DNA from: Plasmodium relictum
Lineage: Eukaryota; Apicomplexa; Aconoidasida; Haemosporida; Plasmodiidae
Direction of reading: 5' to 3'
Length of the DNA stretch: 64,000 nt
Assembly: GCF_900005765.1 (NCBI RefSeq)
Contig: NC_041689.1
Coordinates: 1,550,001 to 1,614,000 of the forward strand
This document shows, piece by piece, positions 11,960 through 23,346 of this stretch; the stretch's first letter is position 1; each line of letters opens with the position of its first letter. The position numbers and the translations under genes were made by a program. The notes under the pieces are model-generated. The model ran no database searches, was not told where the DNA came from, and saw only the letters and a list, made by a program, of their open reading frames with translations.

Positions 11960-12601
11960 TTATTTCTTTGTCTTTTTTCTTCTAATGAATTTATATATGA
12001 AAAATAGAAAAAATAATTATTTGCATATAGTTTTCTAAAATGTCAACTTGTATAATATAAAAAGTAAAAGTTCTTTAATAATAATAATATATATAAACTT
12101 AAAAATTCTTCAAATATTTAAAAAAAGGAGTGTAAATAAGTTTACACTTTTTTTTTTTAAAATAAAAAATTTCTTGTACTATAACCTTTTATTTTTGATT
12201 ATATATTTTTTAATCTATTCATAGCATTTTTCTTTTTCTCTTAATAAATATTTTTTTAATTTTTTATATTTCTTTTTATTATATTTTTACTTCATTATTA
12301 TTTTTTTTTTTTTTTTACTCTTTTATCATTTTATTTTATTTTATTTTTTTTTTTTTTTATTCTTTTTTTTTTTTTTTTCTGCTATATATTTTTTATTTTT
12401 ATTATAATATGCTTGAAATGTTTATTACTTCATTTTTTGTGTTTATATTTGAGTATTCCAAAGGTATCAAAATATATAATAATAATGGGTTTTATAATTC
12501 ATATATTTTATGATAATTATTATTTAAATAAAATATAAAAAATCATTAATATTAATATATATATATATATATTATTTTCTAAATTTTTATAATATTTTGA
12601 A
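11960..12601. other. Divergent intergenic region COQ2 / SPX-EXS gene
   Basis: About 640 bases with dense poly(dT) tracts at 12290-12380 and a short AT run at 12555-12572, just before the SPX-EXS start. It presumably carries both promoters. No gene was seen. Confidence 0.6.
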
Positions 12602-13656
12602 ATGAAATATGCTGAAAAATTAAAACTTCTTAAAATAAAATCATGGGAACAAAAGTATATAGATTATAAATTTTTAAAAAAAATTATAAAAAGGGAATAT
12701 AATTCAGAAATAAGAAGTATATATGATAAGATTGATAAGAACAATGATGAAATAAAAGAAATTTGTAATATGTGTAATTCAGACTATGAATATATTATCT
12801 CAAAAGAAAAAAATAAAAGAAATAATTTAGAATTTTCGGATATAGATTATTCTTATCTATTTTTTTATCTTTTAGAAAACTATATTAAAATTGTTAAGGA
12901 GCATTATGAGCAGGAATTTATCTTTTTAAATAAAAAGTTAAATGAAATAAAAAAATTTTTAGATAAGGATAAAATAAATGAAAAAGATATAGAGATATTA
13001 AAAATCAATTGTTTGAATATATATAATCTATTTGATGTCTTGAATAATTACTTAAATATTAATATCCTGTCTGTATACAAAATTTTGAAAAAAAAAAACA
13101 AAAAAGAAAATTCATCTGCCTCTTTAGATTTGTATCAAAAATATTATAACAATTTACATGAAATAAGTAAAGAAGAAAGTTTTAATGTAAAAAAAAAAAA
13201 AAAAAAAAAAAAGAATATACATGTATTTACATATTTATTATATTTAATTATTAATAATTCTATATTTTTTATTTCTTATTATTTTTTTCTTTTATTTAGA
13301 AAAAAATAAAATTAACTTATTTATCTATACAAAAAAAAAAAGGAGATGACTATGAAAAATTAGATTTAATAAATTTTAAAATTTACGTTAAGAATAAAAT
13401 AGAAAATATTGGAAAATATAAAGGAATAATTTATTTTTTATGTGGAATATTAATAACTTTAATTATAAATGCTTTTATATTACTTTATATAAATATAAAT
13501 AATATAAATATTGATGTTATCTTGTCAATTTTACCAATTTATAGATTATTATATATTTTAAATTTTTTCTTTTTATTCATTTTTGGAGCAGTTTTTATTA
13601 TGCAGTTATATGGAGTAAATTTTACGTATAAATATAAAAAAAAGAAAAAGGAAAAC

Positions 13657-13689
<33 letters not shown>

Positions 13690-15787
13690 ATATTTCATTA
13701 TTTTTATTTTATTTATAGGTATATTTTAGATTTAAATAAAATAATAGTGGATGAATATTATTACTTGATAAATTATGTAATATTTCATCTTTTTCTAACA
13801 ACGTTATCTTTATTAATATTTTTGTTAGATTTATTGTTTCAATTTAACATTTTTCCAAACATAATATTTCACTTAGTAATTCTTTTTGTTCTTTTATTTT
13901 GTACAACTATTTTTCCTTTTAATTTTTATAAATCAAAAAAAAAAAATTTTATATTTTCTTCTCTTCTGCGAGTTCTTTTAAGCGGGTAATAATCTAGGAA
14001 TGTTATTTAAAATAACACAAAAAAAAAAAAAAAATTCAACCAAATAAAAAGTTAATTTTTATTTTTTTTTCTATAGCATATTTTTAGTTAAAAATGTAAA
14101 TCTTCTTGATAATATTATTGGAGACATATTAACAAGTTTGTCAAAAACATTCTCAGATATTCAATATTTCATTTGTTTTCTTTTGTATGAAAAAAAAAAG
14201 AAATAAAAATATCTTTAAAAAAATTACTTCACCTTAATAATACAAAATCTTAAATATAAATAAATTACTTTTTATAAATGTATATTTTTTAATTATATAT
14301 ATATATATTCATATATTCATATATTCATATTTTTAATTTTATATGATACATATTTGAATTAATAATTCATATATACTTTTTGTCTTTTATTTTTTTTTTT
14401 TTTTTTTGTTCTTTTAGAAACCATCTAGATACAAGAATTCCTGCAAGATGCCCAGGTAAATTGAAATTATAAAAATTTTACAATAGATTTAAAAAAACAA
14501 ATTAATTTTTTTATTTTTTTTATTTTCTTATATATGTAGTGATGGAAAGTTATATAAATCCCATTTTCATAGGATTACCTTTTTATCTTAGATTATGTCA
14601 ATGTATCATTAGGTAATCGTAAAAAGTAAATTAATAAAAAATGTTAATTTATCTGTTATTTTTATAAAATTTATTTTACACATTTATAATTTTTTTTTTT
14701 TTTTTGTTTAGATATAATAACGAAAGAGAAAAATTACATATCTATAATATGCTAAAATATTTATCTGGAATCATTATAGTAATATGTACTTCTTTTAATT
14801 GGTACTAGAAGAAAAAAAAAAAAAAATCAAATAAAGATAATAAAGTATAAATAAGAAAAGAAATAAAATAATAGATATAAATAAAATTAAAAAAATATTA
14901 ATATATATATATTTTATTTTCATTAGGTCATATTTTGGTTTTGATATTTATACAAGTAAATTAATTCTAGTTTGTGCTTATGTAGTTGGTTCAACCTATA
15001 TGTATATTTGGGATTTATACTGTGATTGGGGTCTTCTAAAAGAATACGATAATTTATTAAGGTAATAAAGTAATTATAAAAAAAAAAATATATATTTTTT
15101 TTATATATATACATAAAATATATATTTTTTATATTTATTATGACTTCATTTTGTATAGAAAGAATAATAACATAATGTATCCACCCCATTATTATTATAT
15201 TGGAGGATTTCTTAATTTAGTAAAAAAATTGGAAAAAAAAAAAATTTAATAGAAGAATTGCTCACATTTAATTAGAAATAATTATTTTTAATTTTTGTTC
15301 TTAGATTTTTAGATTAACATGGGCAATTACTATTATGCCTATAAACCTTTTTGAAAATAAAGTATATATTTGAATATAACATAATTATATACTTGTATAT
15401 ATATATATTTTTTCATTTTATTTAAAATTTAGGAAATAAATTCCTTTTTAATAACATTTTTTCTTATGTTTATTGAGGTTTTAAGAAGATCTATAGTAAG
15501 TTTCATTTTATATATTATCATTAAAATTTCTAACACAAAATATTTACCAATTTTTTAAATTTAGTTTCAATATATATATATATATATATATTTTTTTTTT
15601 TTAGTGGATTTGTTTTAGATTAGAAAACGAGCACGTTACAAATGCATCAAAATATAGAGCAATATTATGGGTATTTTTAAAATAAAAATAAAAAAAAAAT
15701 TAAAAAAAATATATTTTTAAATAAAATTATATGAATACTCATTTTTTTTCTTAGGTACCAAAGTTACATAAAACAAAAAATTTTTAA
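12602..15787 (+). CDS. SPX-EXS domain transporter, XPR1/PHO1-like phosphate exporter
   Basis: Thirteen exons: 12602-13186, 13300-13625, 13719-13985, 14077-14184, 14418-14455, 14540-14612, 14712-14801, 14927-15061, 15159-15219, 15305-15361, 15433-15495, 15605-15670, 15755-15787 (1902 nt, 633 aa). The N-terminal SPX domain (about 1-180) shows the start MKYAEKLK, the WEQKYIDYKFLKK helix and NILSVYKILKKKNKK, the Lys-rich helix that binds inositol polyphosphates in this family. The rest is a multi-pass EXS domain. Its hallmarks are YRLLYILNFFFLF, a QLYGVNFT stretch, GLPFYLRLCQC, YIWDLYCDWGLL (about residue 523-533), RKNNNIMYPPHYYY and FRLENEHVTNASKYRA. Members export inorganic phosphate. The protein is a little shorter than human XPR1. 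The membrane (plasma, vacuole or other) cannot be inferred. Boundaries are supported by frame and by unbroken EXS homology across 12 introns. Confidence 0.88.
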
Positions 15788-16381
15788 GTTTTTGTCAGAT
15801 TATTGTGAAGTGTTTTTTTTTTTTACTTTTTCTTTTTTTTTATATATTTCTTATAAAATTTCCTTTTAAAGTGATTATTAATTTGGGGTTTATATTTTTT
15901 TAAAACTTAATAATGAAGAAATATGCTAGACAAATAAAGGTATATGAAATAATTTAAAAAAACTAAATTTTAAAAATTTAACGTCAAAATTAATAAGGAA
16001 ATATATCTTTTATTAATAAAAATAATTATAAATAAATGGTAAAAGTAAAATGATGATATAATAAAACTTTTATATAACAAAAGTGTACATAAAATATTAA
16101 AATAATTTAACAAATATTTATGTATACCAAAATCATAAAATAATTTTTAAGAATATAAAAAAAAAAAAAAATAAATAAAATAATTATTCAAAAATTAAAA
16201 AAAAAAAATTATATAAAGAAAAAGATAATTGAAAAAGTGTCACTATTTTGTAATTTTTAAAATTTTAACAAAATTAACATATATATATATAAGTTTTAAG
16301 TATATGTTTTTTTTTCTCTTTAAATAAAACTTATAATTAATGTATAATATTCTTACATATTTTTTTTTTTTTTTATATATT
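15788..16381. other. Convergent intergenic spacer SPX-EXS / UROD
   Basis: About 0.6 kb between convergent 3' ends. It is T-rich near 15810-15850 and A-rich from 16155. Nothing else was recognised. Confidence 0.6.
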
Positions 16382-17816
16382 TTAATTTTGATAAAATTCA
16401 CATTCATTTATTGTATTAATAAAGGTATGTACGTTGTCTATTTTTGAATTTGGTAATATCCCATGACCCAAGTTAGCTATATATTTATTTTTATGAAGTA
16501 TTTGATCTAGCATTTTGTTTGTATACTTTTTGACTAATTTATTATCATCTAAAAGTAAAATATGGGGATCTAATGCTCCTTGTAATATAATTTTATTTTG
16601 AAATAACTTATAGTAAAATTCAGATGATTTTTCAGCTAACTGTTTATTAGTAATAGATAAAACATCAATCATTAAATCTTTAATACACTCATGAAAATTA
16701 TCTTTTATAAATAAAATAATATAACATTGAGGTCTATGCTTTTTAATTAAATTAATAATTTTTTGTAAGTAATATATACTAAATTCTTTAAGAATATTTT
16801 TATCTACTACTTCAGCATTACTATCAAAAATCTGAATTATATTTGCCCCACTGTCTATTTGATTTATTAAGTGACTTGCACATATATCACTTAATTTATT
16901 TAGAATTTTATGTGCATCATCAGGTTTTTCATATATGAATCTTAAACTATCTTCATAAGTTTTTTTATTATTTTTTGTTAAATACATGAATAAAGTAAAT
17001 GGAGAACCAGAAAAACCTAATATGGGAACTGCATTATTAATTTTCTTTTTCGTTAAATTTATTGAATCATAAACATAAAATAAATTATTTATAACTTCTG
17101 GAATATTTAAATTTAATTTTTTAAAATCCTCAAAGCTTGTAATTTCTTTATTAAAAATTGGACCAACTTTTTCTATAAATTTTATCTCTAGCCCCATTGC
17201 ATCAAAAATTATTAAAATATCTGAAAATATTACAAGCATATCGAGTGAAAATCTCTTGAATGGCATTATTGTTACTTCTGATGATAATTCAGGATTTTTA
17301 CATATTTCAAAAAAATCATATTTTTTACGAAATTCTAAATACTCAGGTAAGTATCTACCAGCTTGGCGCATTATCCAAATTGGTATTTTTCCTAAAACTT
17401 TATTTTCATTTTTATTTTCTATAACTCTTAAAAGTAAATCATTTTTCGGTCTACCGTATGCTGTCCAAAAAAAAAGAAGAGAATGTAGAAAACATATTGA
17501 GAAAAAAAAAAAAAAAGAGATACATATATAAATATATATATAATAAATTTACGAAAAAATAAATAAAAATTTTCTTTTCTAAATATATAATAAAAAAAAA
17601 ATAATAATAATAATAATAATAAAATATATAAATAAAAATTTAATTTTCTATTATACTTTCATATTTTAATGATTGAGGTCTAGTATATACTTCAACATTA
17701 GTCATTTGTAATTTTCTATAAACTTTATATATTTTTAAATTAATTTTTCTTATATTTATAAAACAAAATGTTTCATTAAATAATAAAAATAATATAAAAA
17801 GAAATTTTTTAAACAT
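16382..17816 (-). CDS. UROD: Uroporphyrinogen decarboxylase with apicoplast leader
   Basis: Two exons: 17816-17657 and 17460-16382 (1239 nt, 412 aa). The enzyme decarboxylates uroporphyrinogen III to coproporphyrinogen III in haem synthesis. In Plasmodium this step is in the apicoplast. Exon 1 (residues 1-53) encodes a hydrophobic signal peptide (MFKKFLFILFLLFNETFC) followed by a Lys/Asn/Tyr-rich, acid-poor transit-like stretch. Exon 2 encodes the whole enzyme. Signature 1 (PIWIMRQAGRYLPE, about 80-93) is present, with the catalytic Asp in FSDIL (about 134), Tyr in SPFTLFMY (about 213) and His in NLGHGI (about 386). The intron phase fits exactly (1 base + 2). The acceptor follows a T-rich tract at 17461-17485. 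Starting at the internal Met of MRQAGR (17371) would remove part of the signature and all targeting, so the upstream start is preferred. Confidence 0.93.
17600..17623. repeat. (AAT)n microsatellite in UROD intron
   Basis: About eight AAT units lie inside the 196-base intron of UROD, directly following an A-run. Confidence 0.8.
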
Positions 17817-18591
17817 TATTTTTGTTTAAAATTATTAAGAACAATGAATTAAAAAAAATAAAATAAAATAAAAAAATAAATAATATTAAAAAATGCAAAA
17901 GTGTACTGTTTTTTCTATAAAATTATTATTTCATCATATTTTTGCACTTTTTCTTATAATCAATTCTTTTAAAATATCTAATTAAATATATATAAACAAA
18001 CAAACAAAAAAAAAAAAAAAAAACTTTTAAAAATTAATAGCATATTTTTTTAAAAATAAAAAAAAAGATAACCTTAAAAAAAATTGTTGAAAATTAGATA
18101 AAAAATTTTACACTTTTTTTTAATAGTTTTTCTTTACAATTTTGCATGTGTGTTTTTGAATGTTTTTATATAAAAATAAAAACAAGTAAAAATTTTTCTA
18201 TATATATATATATAATATATATAATTTTAAATTTGCATAACTTTTATTTATATATATTCATGAAGTAATATTTTTATTTTATTGATTTATTTATTTTTTT
18301 TATTACTACGACAATTTTGAAAGCAGATAACATTTTATGTTTCTGTATTTTTATCCTATAAGGAAATCTTAAAGTTTTCGGGAATTTTTTATATATAGAG
18401 ATGATTATAAATAAAAAAAAAAAAAGAAAAAAAGGTTTTTCAATGATTTTGATATTTTCTATTCTTGATTAGTTCAAAATATGTTTTTTTAATAGAATAT
18501 TTAATTTTATATGTTGATTTAGAAATTATACAAAAAGCAAAAATATAACAAAATAGGCAAAATAAAATTAAAATAAAATAAGAATATAAAA
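17817..18591. other. Divergent intergenic region UROD / RING gene
   Basis: About 775 bases of AT-rich sequence with A-runs at 18007-18023 and a short AT run near 18201-18222. It is the presumed promoter region of both genes. No coding signal was seen. Confidence 0.6.
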
Positions 18592-19730
18592 ATGAATGTG
18601 GATTTAGAGGATATCAATAATAATGATGGTATAAATTTTTTATATATATATATATATATATATTTATGTTTATATGTATACATATATTTTCTTTTTTAGG
18701 TAATTATACTCAAATTAGTAATACAGAGATGACTATATTCCGGTATTTTACAATTTTATTATATTTTCTATTATTTAGTAATATCTTTTTTTTATTTTCA
18801 GTGATGATATATTATTTGAATGTACCATGTGAAAAATGTGATTTTTATAATAGAATATTAGTTACAGTTATATTAATAAAAAGTATTATTCATTTAAAAT
18901 TAACTATAATAAAAGTAAAAAGAAGGGATGAAATAGAAAATAATGAAAGATTAAAAAATGTAATGTTTTTTTTAATTAAGATATTTAACTTTTTAACTTT
19001 TTTTTTAGCAATAGTATCTTTATATTTCCTTCATTTTTATACTAATATTTGTTCGAAACCTACCTTATCTCTAAAATTAATTAGAATATATTATTATTTT
19101 ACTATAACTTTATATTTTATTCCATTATTATTTTATATATCAATTGGTTTGTTTTTGTCAATTATAATATGTATTATGATAAATTATTCCGTTGAAGAAA
19201 GTGATCGTATTCCTACTCCAGAAAATATAATAAGTAAATTAAAAATATTGAAATATAAGGATCTAGATTATATTCATAAAAAAGGAAAGAAGGATAGTAA
19301 GAATAAACAATATATTAAAAAACCATCTTTTGAAATGTTATTTGATAAAGTAAAAAGTGTAATTATAGATAAAGAAATTAATGAAAAAAAAAAAAAAATA
19401 CAAGTAAGTAGTAGTAACTCAAATGTTGACGAGAATTTGCAAGAAATGCTGAGACCTCTTAATAAAAATGTTGAGAATGAAATTAATAATAAAGTTTCAC
19501 AAGAAAATTTTGTAAATAATAATAAAGAAATACCAAATGAAAATGAAGATGTATGTTCAATATGTATGATGAATTATATAAATAATGATGAAGTTATGAT
19601 AATGCCTTGTGATAAGAGGCATTTTTTCCATGTTAGTTGTTTAACAAAATGGCTATATAAAAGTCAAGTATGCCCCATATGTAGAACAAATATTGTAAAC
19701 TGTTTTGATTCAAAAAATAATATTGTTTAA
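18592..19730 (+). CDS. Multi-pass membrane RING-H2 E3 ubiquitin ligase
   Basis: Two exons: 18592-18628 and 18700-19730 (1068 nt, 355 aa). The 37-base first exon supplies the ATG and 12 codons. About four hydrophobic segments lie at roughly residues 24-50, 62-82, 98-122 and 140-172. A cytosolic Lys/Asn-rich linker follows. The C-terminal RING-H2 finger (about 298-340) has the C3H2C3 pattern: CSIC, then C..RHFFHVSC with the paired His, then CPIC. RING-H2 fingers recruit E2 enzymes, so this is a likely membrane-anchored E3 ligase, for example in the ER, Golgi or endosomes. The substrate and the exact orthologue are not recognised. The alternative in-frame ATG at 18666 would be inside the AT-rich intron and is less likely. 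Confidence 0.85.
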
Positions 19731-20278
19731 TATAAATAGAGAGCTAACTTAATTCTGTTTTAGGATATTTATATGTAGATAAATTCAAATAAAAAAAAAA
19801 AATGTAATATTTTTAAAGTTTTTTATTTAAATTAATAAAACAAAGAAGTCTATATAAAATTTAAATTGGTTTTATAATATATTCTTAAAGTATATATATA
19901 TATATATATATGATTTTCGTTTTTTTTTTTTAGTTTTAATATAAATTTTCTTTTCTTTTTTTTTTTTTTTTGACCTTTAATTAAAAGAAAAAAAAAAAAA
20001 ATAGACTTATTAATGATTTAAATAAATTGTTAATTTTTTTTTTTTTAATTAAAATATTATTAATATTTATAATGATGTATTTTTATTTAATAAAGTTTCA
20101 TTATAAAATGAATATATATATATTTTTCTTTTTTTTATAGATTATAAAAAATATTTTCTTTTTTATTTTTTTTATAAAAATAAAAGATTATGTCTTTTTC
20201 ATTTAAAAATAAATAATAGAGAATACTATTTTTTTGGGGTATTGTATTATACCGTGATAAAAATTTAAGAAAATAATA

Positions 20279-20334
<56 letters not shown>

Positions 20335-20459
20335 TTCTTATTTTAGAATATAATTTTAATAAATATCAATTATAGTTAACATTATTTTAATTATAATTTT
20401 ATTATTATTGCTAGCAAAGTAATTTATTATATATTTTTTTTTATTGAAATATTTTTGAA
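19731..20459. other. Convergent intergenic spacer RING / ZMYND10
   Basis: About 0.73 kb between convergent 3' ends. It holds T-runs, AT runs at 19892-19911 and a long pure (AT)n tract at 20281-20331. No gene was recognised. Confidence 0.6.
20280..20331. repeat. (AT)n microsatellite, about 26 units
   Basis: An uninterrupted AT dinucleotide repeat lies in the convergent spacer, about 130 bases downstream of the ZMYND10-like stop codon. Confidence 0.95.
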
Positions 20460-23346
20460 TTATTCTTTTGAGCATTCCTCTCTATGATTAAACCAGTCTT
20501 TCATCTAAATAAATAAATATTGTTAAGTATTTTTTTTTTATATTTTTTTTATATTATATATATATTTTTTTAAATGTATACTTGACATTCTTTCGAACAA
20601 TAATAGATTCTTTTGCATTGTGAGCACTGTAATTCAGCCTGAAAAAAAGAAAATTAGAATAATAGTATAAATTATTATGAATGCTAAAAATGATAACTTT
20701 ATGTTAATTTAATAACTCATATATGCAAATTAATTTATATTAGTTTCTTTTTATTTATTTACACTTTCTTTGCAATTATTGCATATATAGTATTCTTCAG
20801 AAATTACTTTTTTATTATTATTTTTTATAGAAACATTTTTATATTCTGAAACGAAGATGAATATTTATAATATGGAAATTGTAGTTTTAATAAAAAGTAG
20901 ATAATAATAGAAATATTTTTATTAATACTTTTATTATTCTCATGATCAAATTCGTAAATAGAAAAGTATACACTAGATATATTTTCTAAAATATCTTTTT
21001 CAATTTTAACATTATTCAACAAAGAAATTATATCTTTTTTTTTTTTTAAAATATCATTTTTTATTTCGTCAAAAATATCAGGAACCTAATCAACAAAATA
21101 ATTATTCTAATATTACAAAAGAACAGATTTTTTTCTTCTTTTTTTCTTATGTCTTTTAAACTAAATACCATATCAATAATTAAATAAGAATTTTTATTTT
21201 CAGGATAAATGCTCTTCGATATATATAAATGCTGAAATAAATAATATACATACATTATAATATTTTTCTTTTTCTTAGAATTGATTAAATTACGATTTTT
21301 TTTTTTTTTTTTTTTTATACTTCTATAAATATATGAAGTGTTTTGAGAGGTGGTATCTGTTCATGTAAACTTTCATTCATATATTTTCTTAGCTATATAA
21401 GAGATAAGAAAAAAAAAAAAAAAACGAACATATATACATTATTTTTATAATTAATTATATTAAATATATTTGTTACTACCTTTAAAATATTGTTCCTTCT
21501 GTAATTTGTCATTTCATATCTAGTAAGAAAAAAAAAAAAAAAAGTTTTTTATTATTAAATTTATTAAAAATTCATTTATTTATGTTTTACTTTTCTTGAC
21601 AAATTTTATTTAATATTAGAGTATATAAAATTAACCACAACTATAAAAATCAAATAAATTGAATAATTTACAAATAATGAAATATTCATAAATTTAAGTA
21701 ATAGATAAATATGTTTGCTGTTTTATTTTAATGCTACTTGTTTTTCAACAGTTGCTAAAACATTATCCTCAATTTTAATCCATCTACAAATAATATTTTT
21801 ATTTATTCACAAAATAGGAATTTTTATTTTTTTTGAAAAATTAAAAAATTATTACTCATTTTTTTCAAATATGTAATTTCCGTGTTTCCATGGCTTCTTT
21901 TCCATAAGTGGTATTAATATTAATAAAATATCTAAAAAAAAAAAAAATTTATTTTTTTTCCTATTTACATTTTATTATTTGAATATATGTACTGAAATAT
22001 TTTTCTTCTTAACCATAGTCAACTATTTTATTAACAACTGTATTATTTAAAAGATGGATTCTATCAGTTATATTTCTTAAAGTATTTATAACATTTATAT
22101 ATATTTTTAATTTATCAATATTATACGTTTTATCATTTTCTTCATTTAACATCTGTAATAATTTTATTAAAAAAAATTAAAAATACATAATAAAAAGAAA
22201 AAGAAATTCTAAAAAGTCAGCTCCATTGATTTATGCTTCGTAAATTTGTACATAAAAAAAAAATTAGAATACAATTATTTATAATATTATTTGAATTTAT
22301 TTATTTTTTTATTTTATCAAATTTTTTTAAATTATAACTTCACTTATAGACAATTCGTTCATAGGCTTAACAAAATATTCGTCTGAATTTCTTGAAAAAA
22401 AATAAGAAAAAAAATTTTATTTTTTCCTAATATTCAAATTCATTGACTTATAATTACTATGTAGATATTTTTATGAACTTACGTTTTTAAAAAGGCTACT
22501 AAATTAGAATAGATATAGGCAAATAAATTTACCATATAGCTATCTATACTTTCATAAATAGAATCAGAAAATAAAAGGAATTCGAAAATGTTTAGAATAG
22601 ACATTTCATGATAAAGCTATTAGAAGAAAAGAATAAAAAAGTTTAGGGAAATTTTTCTATCATGTTATTTTAAATTAAAAAGAAAAAAAAATTAAATAAA
22701 TATTTATCTTTTTATTATACAAAAATTTTATATATAATACATTGTTTTTCCTTTAAATTTTTTTTTTTATACTGATATGTAACTAGAAATACGAAAATTA
22801 TTGCATACATCTGTATCTTCATTTCTTTTAGTGTGCTGATTGTTTTTTAATTCTTTTTTTTCTTCATCTGATAAAAATTCCTTTTTATTTTTATATTTAT
22901 CTTCAAAATTTATAAGTCTTATAAAATATATAGTAATTATTTCTTTAAGTAACGTTTCAAACTAAATAAAAAAAAAAAAAAAGAAAAAAAAAAGAAAAGA
23001 AACGAATTGTCACTAGAATGTACATTTTTCAATATTATGCAATACATATAATAAAAAATTTGAATACCTTATTAACAATAGCATTAATTCTTTCATCTAC
23101 TATATTATCTAGTATATCATTATTACTGTGTAAATATACATTAATAAAAACAATATTCTTATGATTTTCAAACCATCTATTTAATAGTATAATAAAAAAG
23201 GAAAATTTTTTATTAATATTTTCATTTATTTTTATATTATATTTATTTTATTTTATTTTTTTTTACTCTTTTGAAAATATGTCTAATGTTTCTATATATT
23301 TCAGATTATTAGCATAATTAAAAAATTCCAACTCACTTATATTCAT
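20460..23346 (-). CDS. ZMYND10: ZMYND10 (BLU)-like MYND zinc-finger protein, dynein-arm assembly factor
   Basis: Sixteen small exons (transcript order): 23346-23267, 23176-23068, 22961-22809, 22616-22483, 22390-22339, 22152-22014, 21931-21856, 21783-21738, 21640-21591, 21519-21480, 21392-21321, 21231-21169, 21085-20929, 20845-20763, 20638-20582, 20504-20460 (1356 nt, 451 aa; human ZMYND10 is 440). All-helical blocks resemble ZMYND10 in order: LYHEMSILNIFEFLLFSDS, then NTLRNITDRIH, then LIPLMEKKPW, then QLWLILYTLILN, then LIIDMVPDIFDEIK. The C-terminus (about 412-448) is a complete MYND finger: CNNC, CSQC, YYCSKEC, then H and C in WFNHREEC. In other eukaryotes ZMYND10 acts in the cytoplasm to pre-assemble axonemal dynein arms. 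In Plasmodium the only flagellated stage is the male gamete. The donor of exon 13 is ambiguous (20929 or an upstream GT at about 20966). No exon exceeds 160 bases, so the gene is easily missed. Confidence 0.85.
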
